Shown here: piece after piece, positions 1 to 8,195 of the stretch | Numbering within the stretch: the first letter of the stretch is position 1 | How the letters are laid out: every line of letters starts with the position of its first letter | NCBI RefSeq assembly: GCF_008923365.1 | Contig: NZ_WBMR01000018.1 | Span: 1-64,000 of the forward strand | Length of the DNA: 64,000 bases | Source of the DNA: Actinomadura montaniterrae | Lineage (GTDB): Bacteria; Actinomycetota; Actinomycetes; Streptosporangiales; Streptosporangiaceae | Reading direction: 5' to 3' | Program-made: the position numbers and the translations under genes | Notes under the pieces: model-generated | Database searches by the model: none | The model's input: the letters and a program-made list of their open reading frames with translations, nothing else | What the model was told of the DNA's origin: nothing

Positions 1-37
1 GGTATGCCCGTGATCGGAAGCCCCATGATCGGAGCTC

Positions 38-316
38 ATGTCCGCCCGCGCGCGCTTGGACGACCCACCCGGCGATCCCTTCCGCGCGGCGGGCACACGG
101 CCCTGGCGCGCTGCTGCGGCGGACCGGGCCGCGCCGTCCGTGCCCGCCGGATCGGCGGGGCCGTCGGAGCCGGCGCCGTCCCCATCGGCGGGCGCGGCGC
201 CGTCCCCGTCAACGGGCGTGGCGCCGTCGCTCCTGGCCGGGGAGTCGCCCGCGGCGTCCGAGACGGTGGTCACACCGCCCAACCGTAGGGCGTGGGCCGC
301 CCGCGCGCACGGGTAG
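38..316 (+). CDS. possible low-complexity protein, 92 aa
   Basis: An open frame starts at an ATG with GGAG just upstream and reads 92 residues rich in Ala, Pro and Ser, with repeated short blocks such as PSPSAGAAPSPS. No domain, signal peptide or membrane segment is visible. Codon positions are G/C-rich in every frame here, so an open frame of this length can arise by chance. It could be a real disordered protein or noise; nothing in the neighbourhood decides it. Confidence 0.25.
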   Translation: MSARARLDDPPGDPFRAAGTRPWRAAAADRAAPSVPAGSAGPSEPAPSPSAGAAPSPSTGVAPSLLAGESPAASETVVTPPNRRAWAARAHG

Positions 317-370
317 CGCGCCAGGTGTGCGCGTGCGCGAGCATCGATGCGCATCGGTGACAATGGAGGG

Positions 371-559
371 GTGATATGCCAGTCCTGCCGCGAACGCCAC
401 CACGGGGAGTGCCGTGGCGGCTCGTGGTGCGACTGCCAGCACAAGGCCGCGCCCGCGACGCCGTCGGAGCCGTCCGGACCCGCCCGGGGCACCCCGGCGC
501 CGTCCGGGGAGCGTGCGCAGGGCGCCGAACCCCCGGTGAACTGGAAGCGTCAAGGATGA
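371..559 (+). CDS. small Cys/His-rich putative zinc-binding protein, 62 aa
   Basis: The N-terminal 24 residues hold a dense metal-binding pattern: Cys3, Cys6, His10, His11, Cys14, Cys20, Cys22 and His24, in the arrangement CxxC-x3-HH-xx-C-x5-CxC-x-H. The rest is a Pro/Ser/Ala-rich tail. I place the start at the GTG at 371, directly before the first Cys, because the in-frame ATG at 347 only adds residues without a recognisable domain; a GGAGG lies very close before the GTG, so the start remains uncertain. Small proteins of this pattern are common hypotheticals in actinomycetes; the role is unknown. It lies on the same strand upstream of the sulfur genes but is separated from them by the leader peptide. 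Confidence 0.55.
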   Translation: MICQSCRERHHGECRGGSWCDCQHKAAPATPSEPSGPARGTPAPSGERAQGAEPPVNWKRQG

Positions 560-627
560 CTCTTCTCACTCGCCCACATTCCGGACGTCACTGGACAGCC
601 CGCGAGACGGCGTGTCAGAGTTTGAGC

Positions 628-705
628 ATGACTGCTGCGGACCCGCTGCTGGCCAAGCGCCGGCACGTCGACTTCCTGCGCGTCCGCAGCGCGATCTGTC
701 GCTGA
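628..705 (+). CDS. cysteine-attenuation leader peptide, 25 aa
   Basis: A 25-codon frame starts at ATG 628 and ends with the residues RSAICR just before the stop. Its core (KRRHVDFLRVRSAICR) has the pattern RRHVDxxRVxSAxC seen in actinobacterial putative leader peptides that precede sulfur-assimilation operons. The penultimate Cys codon would make ribosome progress sensitive to charged tRNA-Cys, so translation of this peptide is expected to tune expression of the sulfite reductase operon that starts about 145 bases downstream. The peptide itself probably has no cellular role. The regulatory mechanism is inferred from the family, not shown by this sequence. Confidence 0.75.
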   Translation: MTAADPLLAKRRHVDFLRVRSAICR

Positions 706-713
706 CGCCCCAG

Positions 714-745
714 ACCACGCCCCCTTGCTCAGCCGGGCGCGTGGT
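714..745 (+). promoter_or_regulatory. hairpin after the leader peptide, possible attenuator element
   Basis: ACCACGC (714-720) can pair with GCGTGGT (739-745) around an 18-base loop. The stem starts nine bases after the leader peptide stop, so a ribosome stalled at the Cys codon near the end of the peptide could influence it. There is no T-run, so this is not a simple intrinsic terminator; a Rho-dependent or occlusion mechanism would fit better. Weak on its own. Confidence 0.35.
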
Positions 746-849
746 GCATCGGCGTCACCTTTGACTTCATCCTGCTCAGCGTCGAGCCGGCTGCCTCAGA
801 GCGCCGGTGCGCTACGCGTCCCTCACCACCACAGATGAGGACGCGCGCC

Positions 850-2502
850 GTGCCACCCGCGATCAAGCGCAAGAAGGGCGAGGGCCAGTGGGCCCTCGGC
901 TACCGGGAACCGCTCAACAAGAACGAGGAGAACAAGAAGAACGACGACGGGCTGAACGTCCGCCGCCGGATCATCGACGTCTACTCCAAGACCGGTTTCG
1001 ACTCGATCGACCCCGCCGACCTGCGCGGCCGGTTCCGCTGGATGGGGCTGTACACGCAGCGCAAGCCCGGCATCGACGGCGGGAAGACGGGCGCCCTCGA
1101 GGACGAGGAGCTCGAGGACAAGTACTTCATGATGCGGGTGCGCATCGACGGCGGCCAGCTCAGCGGGCCGCAGCTGCGCACCATCGCCGACATCTCCACC
1201 CGGTACGCGCGGGGCACCGCCGACATCACCGACCGGCAGAACGTCCAGCTGCACTGGGTGCGGATCGAGGACGTCCCGGCGATCTGGGAGGCGCTGGAGG
1301 CGGTCGGGCTGCACACGATGGAGGCGTGCGGGGACGTGCCGCGCACCATCATCGGCTGCCCGCTGGCCGGCATCGCGGCCGACGAGGTCATCGACGCGAC
1401 CCGGGACCTGCGCGAGATCCACGACAAGTACATCGGCTCGCCCGAGTTCTCCAACCTGCCGCGCAAGTTCAAGACGGCGCTGTCGGGCTGCACCGCGCAC
1501 TGCACCGTCCACGAGATCAACGACATCGCGTTCGTCGGCGTGGTGAACGAGGCGGGCGAGACCGGCTACCAGCTGTACGTCGGCGGCGGCCTCTCCACGA
1601 ACCCGATGTTCGCGCAGAGCCTCGGGGTGTTCGTGAAGCCGGAGCAGACCAGCGAGGTCTGGCACGGCGTCACCTCGATCTTCCGCGACTACGGCTACCG
1701 GCGGCTGCGCAGCCGCGCCCGGCTGAAGTTCCTGGTGAAGGACTGGGGCGCGGAGAAGTTCCGCGAGGTGCTGGAGAAGGAGTACCTCGGGTACGCGCTG
1801 CCGGACGGCCCCGAGCCGGCCGCGCCGCAGGCCCACCGCGACCACGTCGGCATCCACCCGCAGAAGGACGGCAACTTCTACGTCGGGTTCGCGCCGCGCG
1901 TGGGCCGGGTGAACGGCGAGCTGCTCGGCGCCATCGGCGAGCTGGCCGACCGGTACGGCTCCGGCCGGGTCCGCACGACCATCGAGCAGAAGATGGTCAT
2001 CCTCGACGTCCCGGAGGAGAACACCGAGGCGCTCGCCGACGCGCTGGCCGAGCACGACCTCCAGGTCCGGCCGTCCACGTTCCGGCGGCAGACGATGGCG
2101 TGCACCGGCATCGAGTACTGCAAGCTCGCGATCGTCGAGACCAAGCAGCGCGCGATGGACCTGATGGACGAGCTGGAGAAGCGGCTGCCCGGCTTCGACC
2201 AGCCGCTGACGATCAACGTCAACGGCTGCCCGAACGCCTGCGCGCGCATCCAGGTCGCCGACATCGGGCTCAAGGGCCAGCTGGTCGTGGACGAGAACGG
2301 CGACCAGGTCGAGGGCTTCCAGATCCACCTCGGCGGCCAGCTCGGCGCCTCGTTCGGCAAGAAGGTCCGCGGGCTGAAGACCACGTCGGCCGGGCTGACC
2401 GACTACGTGGAGCGGGTCGTCCGGAAGTTCGACGAGCAGCGCACCGAGGGCGAGACGTTCGCCCAGTGGGCGCAGCGCGCCGACGAGGCCGACCTCAAGT
2501 AA
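850..2502 (+). CDS. ferredoxin-type assimilatory sulfite reductase (siroheme, 4Fe-4S)
   Basis: Reduces sulfite to sulfide with six electrons in the cytoplasm, using a coupled siroheme and 4Fe-4S centre. The cluster ligands are visible as the CX5C pair Cys418/Cys424 (in ACTGIEYC) and the CX3C pair Cys460/Cys464 (in NGCPNAC). Two nitrite/sulfite-reductase half-repeats are present, the first around CGDVPRTIIGCPLAG. About 550 residues is the usual length. I choose the GTG at 850 because GAGG lies eight bases before it; an in-frame ATG at 835 has no ribosome site. It heads a four-gene unit with a zinc ribbon, cysH and a sirohydrochlorin chelatase that supplies its cofactor. The lack of a flavoprotein partner fits ferredoxin as donor. 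Distinguishing sulfite from nitrite reductase by motif alone is uncertain, but the cysH linkage argues for sulfite. Close to mycobacterial SirA/NirA proteins. Confidence 0.93.
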   Translation: MPPAIKRKKGEGQWALGYREPLNKNEENKKNDDGLNVRRRIIDVYSKTGFDSIDPADLRGRFRWMGLYTQRKPGIDGGKTGALEDEELEDKYFMMRVRIDGGQLSGPQLRTIADISTRYARGTADITDRQNVQLHWVRIEDVPAIWEALEAVGLHTMEACGDVPRTIIGCPLAGIAADEVIDATRDLREIHDKYIGSPEFSNLPRKFKTALSGCTAHCTVHEINDIAFVGVVNEAGETGYQLYVGGGLSTNPMFAQSLGVFVKPEQTSEVWHGVTSIFRDYGYRRLRSRARLKFLVKDWGAEKFREVLEKEYLGYALPDGPEPAAPQAHRDHVGIHPQKDGNFYVGFAPRVGRVNGELLGAIGELADRYGSGRVRTTIEQKMVILDVPEENTEALADALAEHDLQVRPSTFRRQTMACTGIEYCKLAIVETKQRAMDLMDELEKRLPGFDQPLTINVNGCPNACARIQVADIGLKGQLVVDENGDQVEGFQIHLGGQLGASFGKKVRGLKTTSAGLTDYVERVVRKFDEQRTEGETFAQWAQRADEADLK

Positions 2503-2515
2503 CGGGCAGACCGGA

Positions 2516-2677
2516 ATGAGCGAACGTGCCGCGCCGTTCTACTGCCCGTACTGCGGCGAAGAAGATCTCGAACCCCTCGAGGAGCACGGGGCGTGGTTCT
2601 GCCACGACTGCCTCCGCTCCTTCCAGCTGAAGTTCCTGGGTGTCCGAGCCGCCCAACAGACCAAGGAGTCCCGGTGA
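2516..2677 (+). CDS. 53-aa zinc-ribbon protein between sulfite reductase and cysH
   Basis: A tiny protein with two CxxC knuckles, YCPYCG near residue 10 and FCHDC near residue 29, giving a classic four-Cys zinc ribbon. It starts at ATG 2516, fourteen bases after the sulfite reductase stop, and its TGA overlaps the GTG start of cysH, so it is translationally coupled to both. Small proteins of this kind sit in the same place in other actinomycete sulfur operons. Its job is unknown; an assembly or electron-transfer accessory role for the iron-sulfur enzymes on either side is a guess from position only. Confidence 0.8.
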   Translation: MSERAAPFYCPYCGEEDLEPLEEHGAWFCHDCLRSFQLKFLGVRAAQQTKESR

Positions 2678-3384
2678 CGCTGCTGGAGACCGACAGGCCG
2701 ACGCTCGACCTCGAGGACATCGTCGAATCCGCCGCCGAGGCGCTGGAGGGCGCGCCCACCCTGGAGGTCATCCGGTGGGCCGTCGCCACCTTCGGCGACC
2801 GCATCTGCCTCACCTCGTCCATGTCGGACGCCGCGCTGATCCACCTCGTGTCGAAGGTGAAGCCGGGCATCGACGTGCTGTTCGTCGACACCGGCTACCA
2901 CTTCGCCGAGACGATCGGCACCCGCGACGCGGTCGAGGCCGTCTACCCGGTGAACGTCATCAACGTCACGCCGTCGCGCACCGTCGAGGAGCAGGAGGCC
3001 GCGCTCGGCCCCCGCCTCTACGGCCGCAACCCCGACCTGTGCTGCCACCTGCGCAAGGTGGAGCCGCTCGGCCGCGCGCTGGAGGGCTACATGGCCTGGT
3101 TCAGCGGGATCCGCCGGGACGAGACCGCGAGCCGCCGCAACCGCCGCGTCGTCGAGTGGGACCGCAAGCGCGGCATGGTCAAGGTGAACCCCATCCTCGA
3201 CTGGTCGCAGGAGGAGATGGACAACTACATCGAGGACAACGGGGTCATCATCAACCCGCTGCACTACGACGACTACCCGTCGATCGGCTGCGAGCCGTGC
3301 ACGCGTCCCGTCGCCCCCGGCGAGGACCCGCGCAGCGGCCGCTGGGCCGGCATGGGCAAGACCGAGTGCGGCATCCACCTGTGA
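2674..3384 (+). CDS. cysH: adenylyl-sulfate (APS) reductase, 4Fe-4S type
   Basis: Reduces adenylyl sulfate to sulfite and AMP with a thiol donor. The four cluster ligands of the APS-type enzymes are present as Cys123-Cys124 (in DLCCHLRK) and Cys206/Cys209 (in GCEPC), and the catalytic thiol is Cys232 in the C-terminal ECGIHL. PAPS reductases lack the cluster cysteines, so APS is the likelier substrate. The start is the GTG at 2674 with AAGGAG five bases upstream, overlapping the preceding stop; the protein is then 236 residues, normal for the family. The stop overlaps the GTG of the next gene by four bases. No sulfurylase or APS kinase genes are in this window. Confidence 0.93.
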   Translation: MTLLETDRPTLDLEDIVESAAEALEGAPTLEVIRWAVATFGDRICLTSSMSDAALIHLVSKVKPGIDVLFVDTGYHFAETIGTRDAVEAVYPVNVINVTPSRTVEEQEAALGPRLYGRNPDLCCHLRKVEPLGRALEGYMAWFSGIRRDETASRRNRRVVEWDRKRGMVKVNPILDWSQEEMDNYIEDNGVIINPLHYDDYPSIGCEPCTRPVAPGEDPRSGRWAGMGKTECGIHL

Positions 3385-4130
3385 GCGCCGTCCCGATGGT
3401 CGCGGTGGCGCACGGGAGCAGGGACCCCCGCGCCGCCGCGACCGTCACCGAGCTGGCCGCCGCCGTCCGGGCGCTGCGTCCCGGCGTGCCCGTGCAGGCC
3501 TCGTTCCTCGACCACGCGACGCCCGCCCCCGACCGGGCGCTGGACGCGCTGGCCGGGGACGGCGCCGCGGAGGCCGTCGTGCTGCCGCTGCTGCTGACCG
3601 CCGCGTACCACAGCAAGACCGACATCCCGGGCGTGCTGAACCGGGTCCGGGCGCGGTGGCCCCGGCTGGAGCTGCGGACCGCGCGGACGCTCGGCCCGCA
3701 CCCGCTGCTGACGGACGCGCTGGAGCGCCGGCTGTCCGAGGCGGGCGTGGAGCCGGGCGACCCGGACACCGCGGTCGTGCTGGTCGCGGCCGGGTCGTCC
3801 GACGCGTCCGCGAACGCGACGATCTGGCGGCTGGCTCGGGAGTGGCGCGCGCGCGGGTGGCGCGGCGTCGTCCCGGCGTTCGCGTCGGCGTCGCGTCCGA
3901 CGCCCGCCGAGGCGGTCGCGGCGCTCCGCGACGCGGGCGCGCCCCGCGTCGCGGTGGCCTCCTACTTCCTCGCGCCGGGCTACTTCGCGGACAAGGTGCG
4001 CGCCGAATCGCTGGAGGCGGGCGCCCACGCGGTCTCCCCCGTCCTCGGCGCGGCGCCGGAGATCGCCGAGCTGGCCGTCCGCCGCTACGACGAGGCGCTG
4101 GACACCGCCCGCGCGGCCACCGCCGTCTGA
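3381..4130 (+). CDS. CbiX/SirB-type sirohydrochlorin chelatase
   Basis: Two tandem CbiX-like halves: the first begins VAVAHGSRDPRA and the second begins VVLVAAGSSDASANA. The first half keeps the metal-binding His of the HGSR loop, and another His lies in the TAAYHSKTDIP segment, the position of the second metal-site His in CbiX proteins. The family inserts a divalent metal into sirohydrochlorin; in an operon with siroheme-dependent sulfite reductase the metal is presumably Fe2+, completing siroheme. The GTG at 3381 overlaps the cysH stop (GTGA); an internal ATG lies at 3396. Length 249 residues fits the two-domain form. Metal specificity (iron or cobalt) is an inference from context. Confidence 0.82.
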   Translation: MSAVPMVAVAHGSRDPRAAATVTELAAAVRALRPGVPVQASFLDHATPAPDRALDALAGDGAAEAVVLPLLLTAAYHSKTDIPGVLNRVRARWPRLELRTARTLGPHPLLTDALERRLSEAGVEPGDPDTAVVLVAAGSSDASANATIWRLAREWRARGWRGVVPAFASASRPTPAEAVAALRDAGAPRVAVASYFLAPGYFADKVRAESLEAGAHAVSPVLGAAPEIAELAVRRYDEALDTARAATAV

Positions 4131-4161
4131 TTCCGCACGTTCCGCCCGCCCCGCTCGGGGT

Positions 4162-4446
4162 ATGCGGCCCGGCATGGACGAGCGCGAGGACCCCGGACAC
4201 GAGCCCGAGACGACCCACGACCGCGACTTCGCCCCGGTGAACCAGGGCTCGGACGCCCGCGGCCGGACGGTGCCGGGCGCGCCCGTCCCGGCGCACGTGC
4301 CGGGCGAGGAGCCGGCGGACCGGGACGGCCCCGAGGAGGACGTCAGCGGCACCGGCACACCCGGCGTCCACCGCCGCCATCCCGACGCGCTGCCGCCCGA
4401 CGAGGCGGGCGTGAGCGAGGCGGAGCGCACCGACGACTCCCGCTGA
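4162..4446 (+). CDS. acidic, disordered hypothetical protein, 94 aa
   Basis: A hydrophilic frame full of Asp, Glu, Pro, Gly and Arg, with no hydrophobic core, no cysteines and no domain. The start could be ATG 4162 or ATG 4174. Such disordered acidic proteins are frequent in actinomycetes. It follows the sulfur operon by 31 bases on the same strand and might be cotranscribed. Function unknown. Confidence 0.45.
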   Translation: MRPGMDEREDPGHEPETTHDRDFAPVNQGSDARGRTVPGAPVPAHVPGEEPADRDGPEEDVSGTGTPGVHRRHPDALPPDEAGVSEAERTDDSR

Positions 4447-4489
4447 CCTGCGGCGGCGTTCTGTCGGAGGGGGCCGCTAGGGTCCCGCC

Positions 4490-5473
4490 GTGCTCTTCCT
4501 CTCCAGGCGGGACGTCGAGGGACTGCTCGACGTCGACGCGCTCATCGACGCGCTCGCCCCCGCGATGGCCGACCTCAGCGCGGGCCGCGCGCACGTGCCC
4601 GAGCGGACCGCCGCGGCCGTCCCCGAGCGGGACGCGCTCCTGCTCGACATGCCCGGCCACGCGCCGTCGGCGGGCGCGCTGGTGAGCAAGCTCGTGTCGG
4701 TGTTCCCCGGGAACGCCGAGGCGGGGCTGCCCGTGCGGCAGGCGGTGATCGTCGCGTTCGACCCCGGCACCGGCGAGCCCGCCGCGCTGCTCGACGGCAC
4801 CTACATCACCGCGATCCGGACCGCCGCCTGCGCGGCGCTGTCCGCGCGGCTGCTGGCCCGCGACGACGCCTCGGTCGTCGCGGTGCTCGGCACCGGCGTG
4901 CAGGCGCGCGCGCACGCGATCGCGGTCCCGCGCGTCCGCGATGTCCAGGAGGTCCGCATCGCCGGGCGCGACCACGCCAAGGCGGTGAAGCTCGCGGAGG
5001 AGCTGTCGGACGCCGTGGACGCCGACGTGCGCGCCGTCGCGGGCTACGAGGAGGCCATGGCGGGCGCCGGGATCGTCAGCGCGGCCACCTACGCGGCGGA
5101 GCCGGTCGTCCGGCGCGAGTGGCTGGCGCCGGGGACGCACGTCACCTCGATCGGCTACAACCCGCGCGGCCGGGAGGTCGACGACGCGACGATCGCGGAC
5201 GCCGCGCTGTTCGTGGAGTCCCGCGCGGCGGCCCTGTCGGCCGTCCCGCCGAACCTGGACCTGGCCGAGCCGCTGGAGCGCGGCGTCATCACGCCCGCGC
5301 ACGTCCGCGCGGAGCTGGGCGAGGTGATCGAGGGCACCCGCCCGGGCCGTGCGTCGGAAGGGGAGATCACGCTGTACAAGTCGGTCGGCGTCGTCGTCCA
5401 GGACCTCGCCGCGACGGCGCTGGTGCTGCGCGAGGCGCGGCGGCGCGGCGCGGGGACGGAGGTGAGCCTCTGA
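4490..5473 (+). CDS. ornithine cyclodeaminase / mu-crystallin family protein
   Basis: An NAD(P)-dependent amino/imino acid enzyme of the OCD fold. Family marks are GTYITAIRTAA in the substrate domain, the nucleotide-binding loop VLGTGVQARAHA near residue 136, and the C-terminal signature EITLYKSVGVVVQDLA. Length 327 is standard. The GTG start at 4490 has AGGG about seven bases before it. Members of this family act as ornithine cyclodeaminases, alanine dehydrogenases, ketimine reductases or in siderophore amino-acid synthesis, so the substrate cannot be named. It stands alone on the plus strand and converges on the next gene. Confidence 0.85.
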   Translation: MLFLSRRDVEGLLDVDALIDALAPAMADLSAGRAHVPERTAAAVPERDALLLDMPGHAPSAGALVSKLVSVFPGNAEAGLPVRQAVIVAFDPGTGEPAALLDGTYITAIRTAACAALSARLLARDDASVVAVLGTGVQARAHAIAVPRVRDVQEVRIAGRDHAKAVKLAEELSDAVDADVRAVAGYEEAMAGAGIVSAATYAAEPVVRREWLAPGTHVTSIGYNPRGREVDDATIADAALFVESRAAALSAVPPNLDLAEPLERGVITPAHVRAELGEVIEGTRPGRASEGEITLYKSVGVVVQDLAATALVLREARRRGAGTEVSL

Positions 5474-5486
5474 GCTTTGCGGCGTC

Positions 5487-5502
5487 GCGCGCGTGTGCGC
5501 GC
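5487..5502. terminator. weak hairpin between convergent genes
   Basis: GCGCGC (5487-5492), a GTGT loop, and GCGCGC (5497-5502) lie in the 32-base gap between the convergent OCD and DUF1707 genes. A self-complementary GC run without a T-tail is weak evidence. Confidence 0.3.
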
Positions 5503-5505
5503 CGG

Positions 5506-6228
5506 TCAGGAGTCGGGGCGGCGGTCCCGCCACCAGGACGCGACGGCCCGGCGGACCGGCGCGTGGTGCTCGTCGTCCACGATCTTCACGTCGCCCATGA
5601 AGGCGTTCGCGGTGACCCGGACGACGGGGATGCGCTCGCCCGGGCACGGCTCGCGCACCTGGACGCGGCGGTCGCCGAGGAACGCGTGGCCCATCAGCTC
5701 GACCGCCACCCCGTCCGGCACGATGATCTTCACGTCGCCCATCACGGCGGTGGCCGCGATGTGCACCTCGCCGGTCGGGACCTGCGCGCCGCGCAGGTCC
5801 AGCTCGACGTCGCCCATCACCGACACCGCCTCCAGCGGGCCGTCGATGCGGCCGACGATGCGCTCCTTGCAGTCCCCCATGACGGCGCTGAACCGCCGCT
5901 TCACCTGCGGCGGAGCCGGGTTCGCGCCGGGCGCGCCCATGCCGGGCAGGTCCGCGGTGATGTGCTCGAGGTCACCGCGGGTGACCGCCGCGTAGGCGGC
6001 CTCCGTCCGCACGGTCAGCTCCTCGAACGTCAGCCGCCCCTCCACCGAGGCGACCCGCAGCCGCTCGACCACGGCCTCGCGCTCGGCGTCGGAGGCCCGG
6101 ACCGCGCCCGGGACGGGGACCGTCCCGGCCGGATCGGCGCCGGGCCGCGCGGGGTGCAGGTCCTCCCGCCGCTGCCGCGGGCGGCTCGGGCACGGCGGCC
6201 GCCCCTGCTGCGGACTGGACTGACTCAT
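5506..6228 (-). CDS. DUF1707 protein with LiaF-like C-terminal domain
   Basis: The N-terminal half carries the DUF1707 SHOCT-like segment starting RASDAEREAVVERLR and ending DLEHITADLP (about residues 43-95). The second half holds four regularly spaced repeats built on the motif VMGDV (SAVMGDCKE, SVMGDVELDL, AVMGDVKII, AFMGDVKIV), the beta-helical pattern of the LiaF C-terminal domain. No membrane segment is present, so it is likely cytoplasmic or peripheral. These proteins are widespread in actinomycetes and are linked by family to envelope-stress sensing; the role here is unproven. It reads toward the OCD gene and away from the AidB-like gene. Confidence 0.85.
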   Translation of the reverse strand: MSQSSPQQGRPPCPSRPRQRREDLHPARPGADPAGTVPVPGAVRASDAEREAVVERLRVASVEGRLTFEELTVRTEAAYAAVTRGDLEHITADLPGMGAPGANPAPPQVKRRFSAVMGDCKERIVGRIDGPLEAVSVMGDVELDLRGAQVPTGEVHIAATAVMGDVKIIVPDGVAVELMGHAFLGDRRVQVREPCPGERIPVVRVTANAFMGDVKIVDDEHHAPVRRAVASWWRDRRPDS

Positions 6229-6416
6229 GGTTTCGAAGTTATGCCCCCGCGCCGCATGGACAATCCGCCGCGCGGACGAGATCGCCCCACCACTTCAGGA
6301 GGATGCCCCAGGCGGCGGGGCGGAGGCATGATCGTCCGACGACCCGAACGCGGTTCTGTATCCTGCGACGGGGAGGTCCCCCGACGACCCGTCCTCGGCA
6401 GCACAGGAGCAGCGCA

Positions 6417-8042
6417 GTGACCCACGAGGTGTTCAACCAGGTTCCCCCGCTCGCCGGCCACGACCTGGCCGACGACCCCGCCCTGCTGGACGGGCTGGAG
6501 CGCGAGGGCGCCGGCTGGGCCGCCGCGGAGGTGCACGAGCTGGGCCGCCTCGCGGGCACCGAGCGCGCGCAGGAGTGGGGGCGGCTCGCCAACGAGAACC
6601 CGCCCGTCCTGCGCACCCACGACCGCTACGGGCACCGCGTCGACGAGGTGGAGTTCCACCCGGCGTGGCACGAGCTGATGACCGTCGCGGTGACGCACGG
6701 CCTGCACGGCTCCGCCTGGGCCGACCCCCGCGAGGGCGCGCACGTCGCCCGCGCCGCCAAGTTCTACACCTGGCGCGTGGACGCCGGGCACGGCTGCCCG
6801 ATCTCGATGACGTACGCCGCCGTCCCCGCCCTCCGCCAGGCTCCCGAGCTGGCCGCGCAGTACGAGCCGCTGCTCGCCAAGCCCGAGTACGACTTCGGCC
6901 TGCGCGCCCCGCTCACCAAGAACGCGCTGCTCGCGGGCATGTCGATGACGGAGAAGCAGGGCGGCTCCGACGTCCGCGCCAACACCACGCAGGCGACGCC
7001 GCAGCCCGACGGGACGTACCGGCTCGTCGGCCACAAGTGGTTCACCAGCGCCCCGATGTGCGACGTGTTCCTCACCCTGGCGCAGGCGCCGGAGGGGCTG
7101 ACCTGCTTCCTCGTCCCCCGCGTCCTGCCCGACGGCACGCTCAACCCGCTGCGGCTGATGCGGCTGAAGGACAAGCTCGGCAACAAGTCGAACGCGTCGT
7201 CCGAGGTCGAGTACGAGAACGCGGTCGCGTGGCGGGTCGGCGACGAGGGCCGCGGCGTCCGCACCATCATCGAGATGGTCAACATGACCCGGCTGGACTG
7301 CGTCATCGGCGCCGCCGCCGGCATGCGGCAGGGCGTCACCACCGCCGCGCACCACGCCGCGCACCGCAAGGCGTTCGGCGCGTACCTCATCGACCAGCCG
7401 CTGATGCGCAACGTCCTCGCCGACCTCGCGGTCGAGTCGGAGGCCGCCACCGTCCTGATGACGCGGCTCGCCGGCGCCACGGACCGCTCGGTGCGCGGCG
7501 ACGCGTCCGAGGCGGCGTTCAAGCGGCTCGGCCTGGCGGTCAGCAAGTACTGGGTCTGCAAGCGGTGGCCGGCGCACGCCGCCGAGTCCCTCGAATGCCT
7601 CGGCGGCAACGGTTACGTCGAGGAGTCCGGCATGCCGCGCCTCTTCCGCGAGTCCCCCCTGAACTCCATCTGGGAGGGCTCCGGCAACGTGGCCGCTCTC
7701 GATCTCCTGCGTGCGATCCTACGCGAGCCGCAGACCCTGGACGCCTTCTTCGACGAAGTCGAGCTCGCCCGCGGCGCCGACCCGCGCCTCGACGCCGCCG
7801 CCCAAGAGGCCAAGGACGCCTTCGCCGACACCGCCACGATCGAGTACCGCGCCCGCCGCGTCGCCGAGCGCCTGGCGCTCATCCTGCAGGCATCACTGCT
7901 GGTCAGGCACGGTCACCCGGCCGTAGCCGACGCCTTCTGCGCCACCCGCCTCACCGGCGACTGGGGCGCCGCCTTCGGCACCCTCCCCCCCGGCCTCGAC
8001 CTCGCCCCCATCATCGACCGCGCCACCCCGAAGATCGGTTGA
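6417..8042 (+). CDS. AidB-like acyl-CoA dehydrogenase family protein
   Basis: A 541-residue flavoprotein, the same length as E. coli AidB. Motifs: MSMTEKQGGSDVRAN at the FAD-binding loop near residue 180, WFTSAPMCDV after it, and a C-terminal FAD/substrate segment containing CLGGNGYVEESG and SIWEGSGNVAALD. AidB binds DNA and FAD and has weak isovaleryl-CoA dehydrogenase activity; it is linked to protection from alkylation damage. The start is the GTG at 6417, preceded by AGGAG at seven bases; an upstream in-frame extension lacks a site. It is monocistronic, divergent from the DUF1707 gene. A plain acyl-CoA dehydrogenase role cannot be excluded. Confidence 0.88.
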   Translation: MTHEVFNQVPPLAGHDLADDPALLDGLEREGAGWAAAEVHELGRLAGTERAQEWGRLANENPPVLRTHDRYGHRVDEVEFHPAWHELMTVAVTHGLHGSAWADPREGAHVARAAKFYTWRVDAGHGCPISMTYAAVPALRQAPELAAQYEPLLAKPEYDFGLRAPLTKNALLAGMSMTEKQGGSDVRANTTQATPQPDGTYRLVGHKWFTSAPMCDVFLTLAQAPEGLTCFLVPRVLPDGTLNPLRLMRLKDKLGNKSNASSEVEYENAVAWRVGDEGRGVRTIIEMVNMTRLDCVIGAAAGMRQGVTTAAHHAAHRKAFGAYLIDQPLMRNVLADLAVESEAATVLMTRLAGATDRSVRGDASEAAFKRLGLAVSKYWVCKRWPAHAAESLECLGGNGYVEESGMPRLFRESPLNSIWEGSGNVAALDLLRAILREPQTLDAFFDEVELARGADPRLDAAAQEAKDAFADTATIEYRARRVAERLALILQASLLVRHGHPAVADAFCATRLTGDWGAAFGTLPPGLDLAPIIDRATPKIG

Positions 8043-8195
8043 GGCCGCACTCGAGATCAGCATTCGAAGCCCCGCGAGCCGCCGCATCGACCCGGCCGCG
8101 CCTACCTCGAGCAAGATCATCCGCTAGCGTACCCGTTAGTAGTTGGCGGTCGCGCAGCCCCGCGTGATCCCCAGTGCAGACCTGTGCCACCTAAA

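Noticed and set aside
807-4130. Long frames on both strands overlapping the sulfur operon (e.g. 823-2328 minus, 807-2519 plus)
   Set aside because: They are out-of-frame shadows caused by very high third-position G+C; they are Arg/Pro/Ala-rich, lack domains and overlap well-supported genes.
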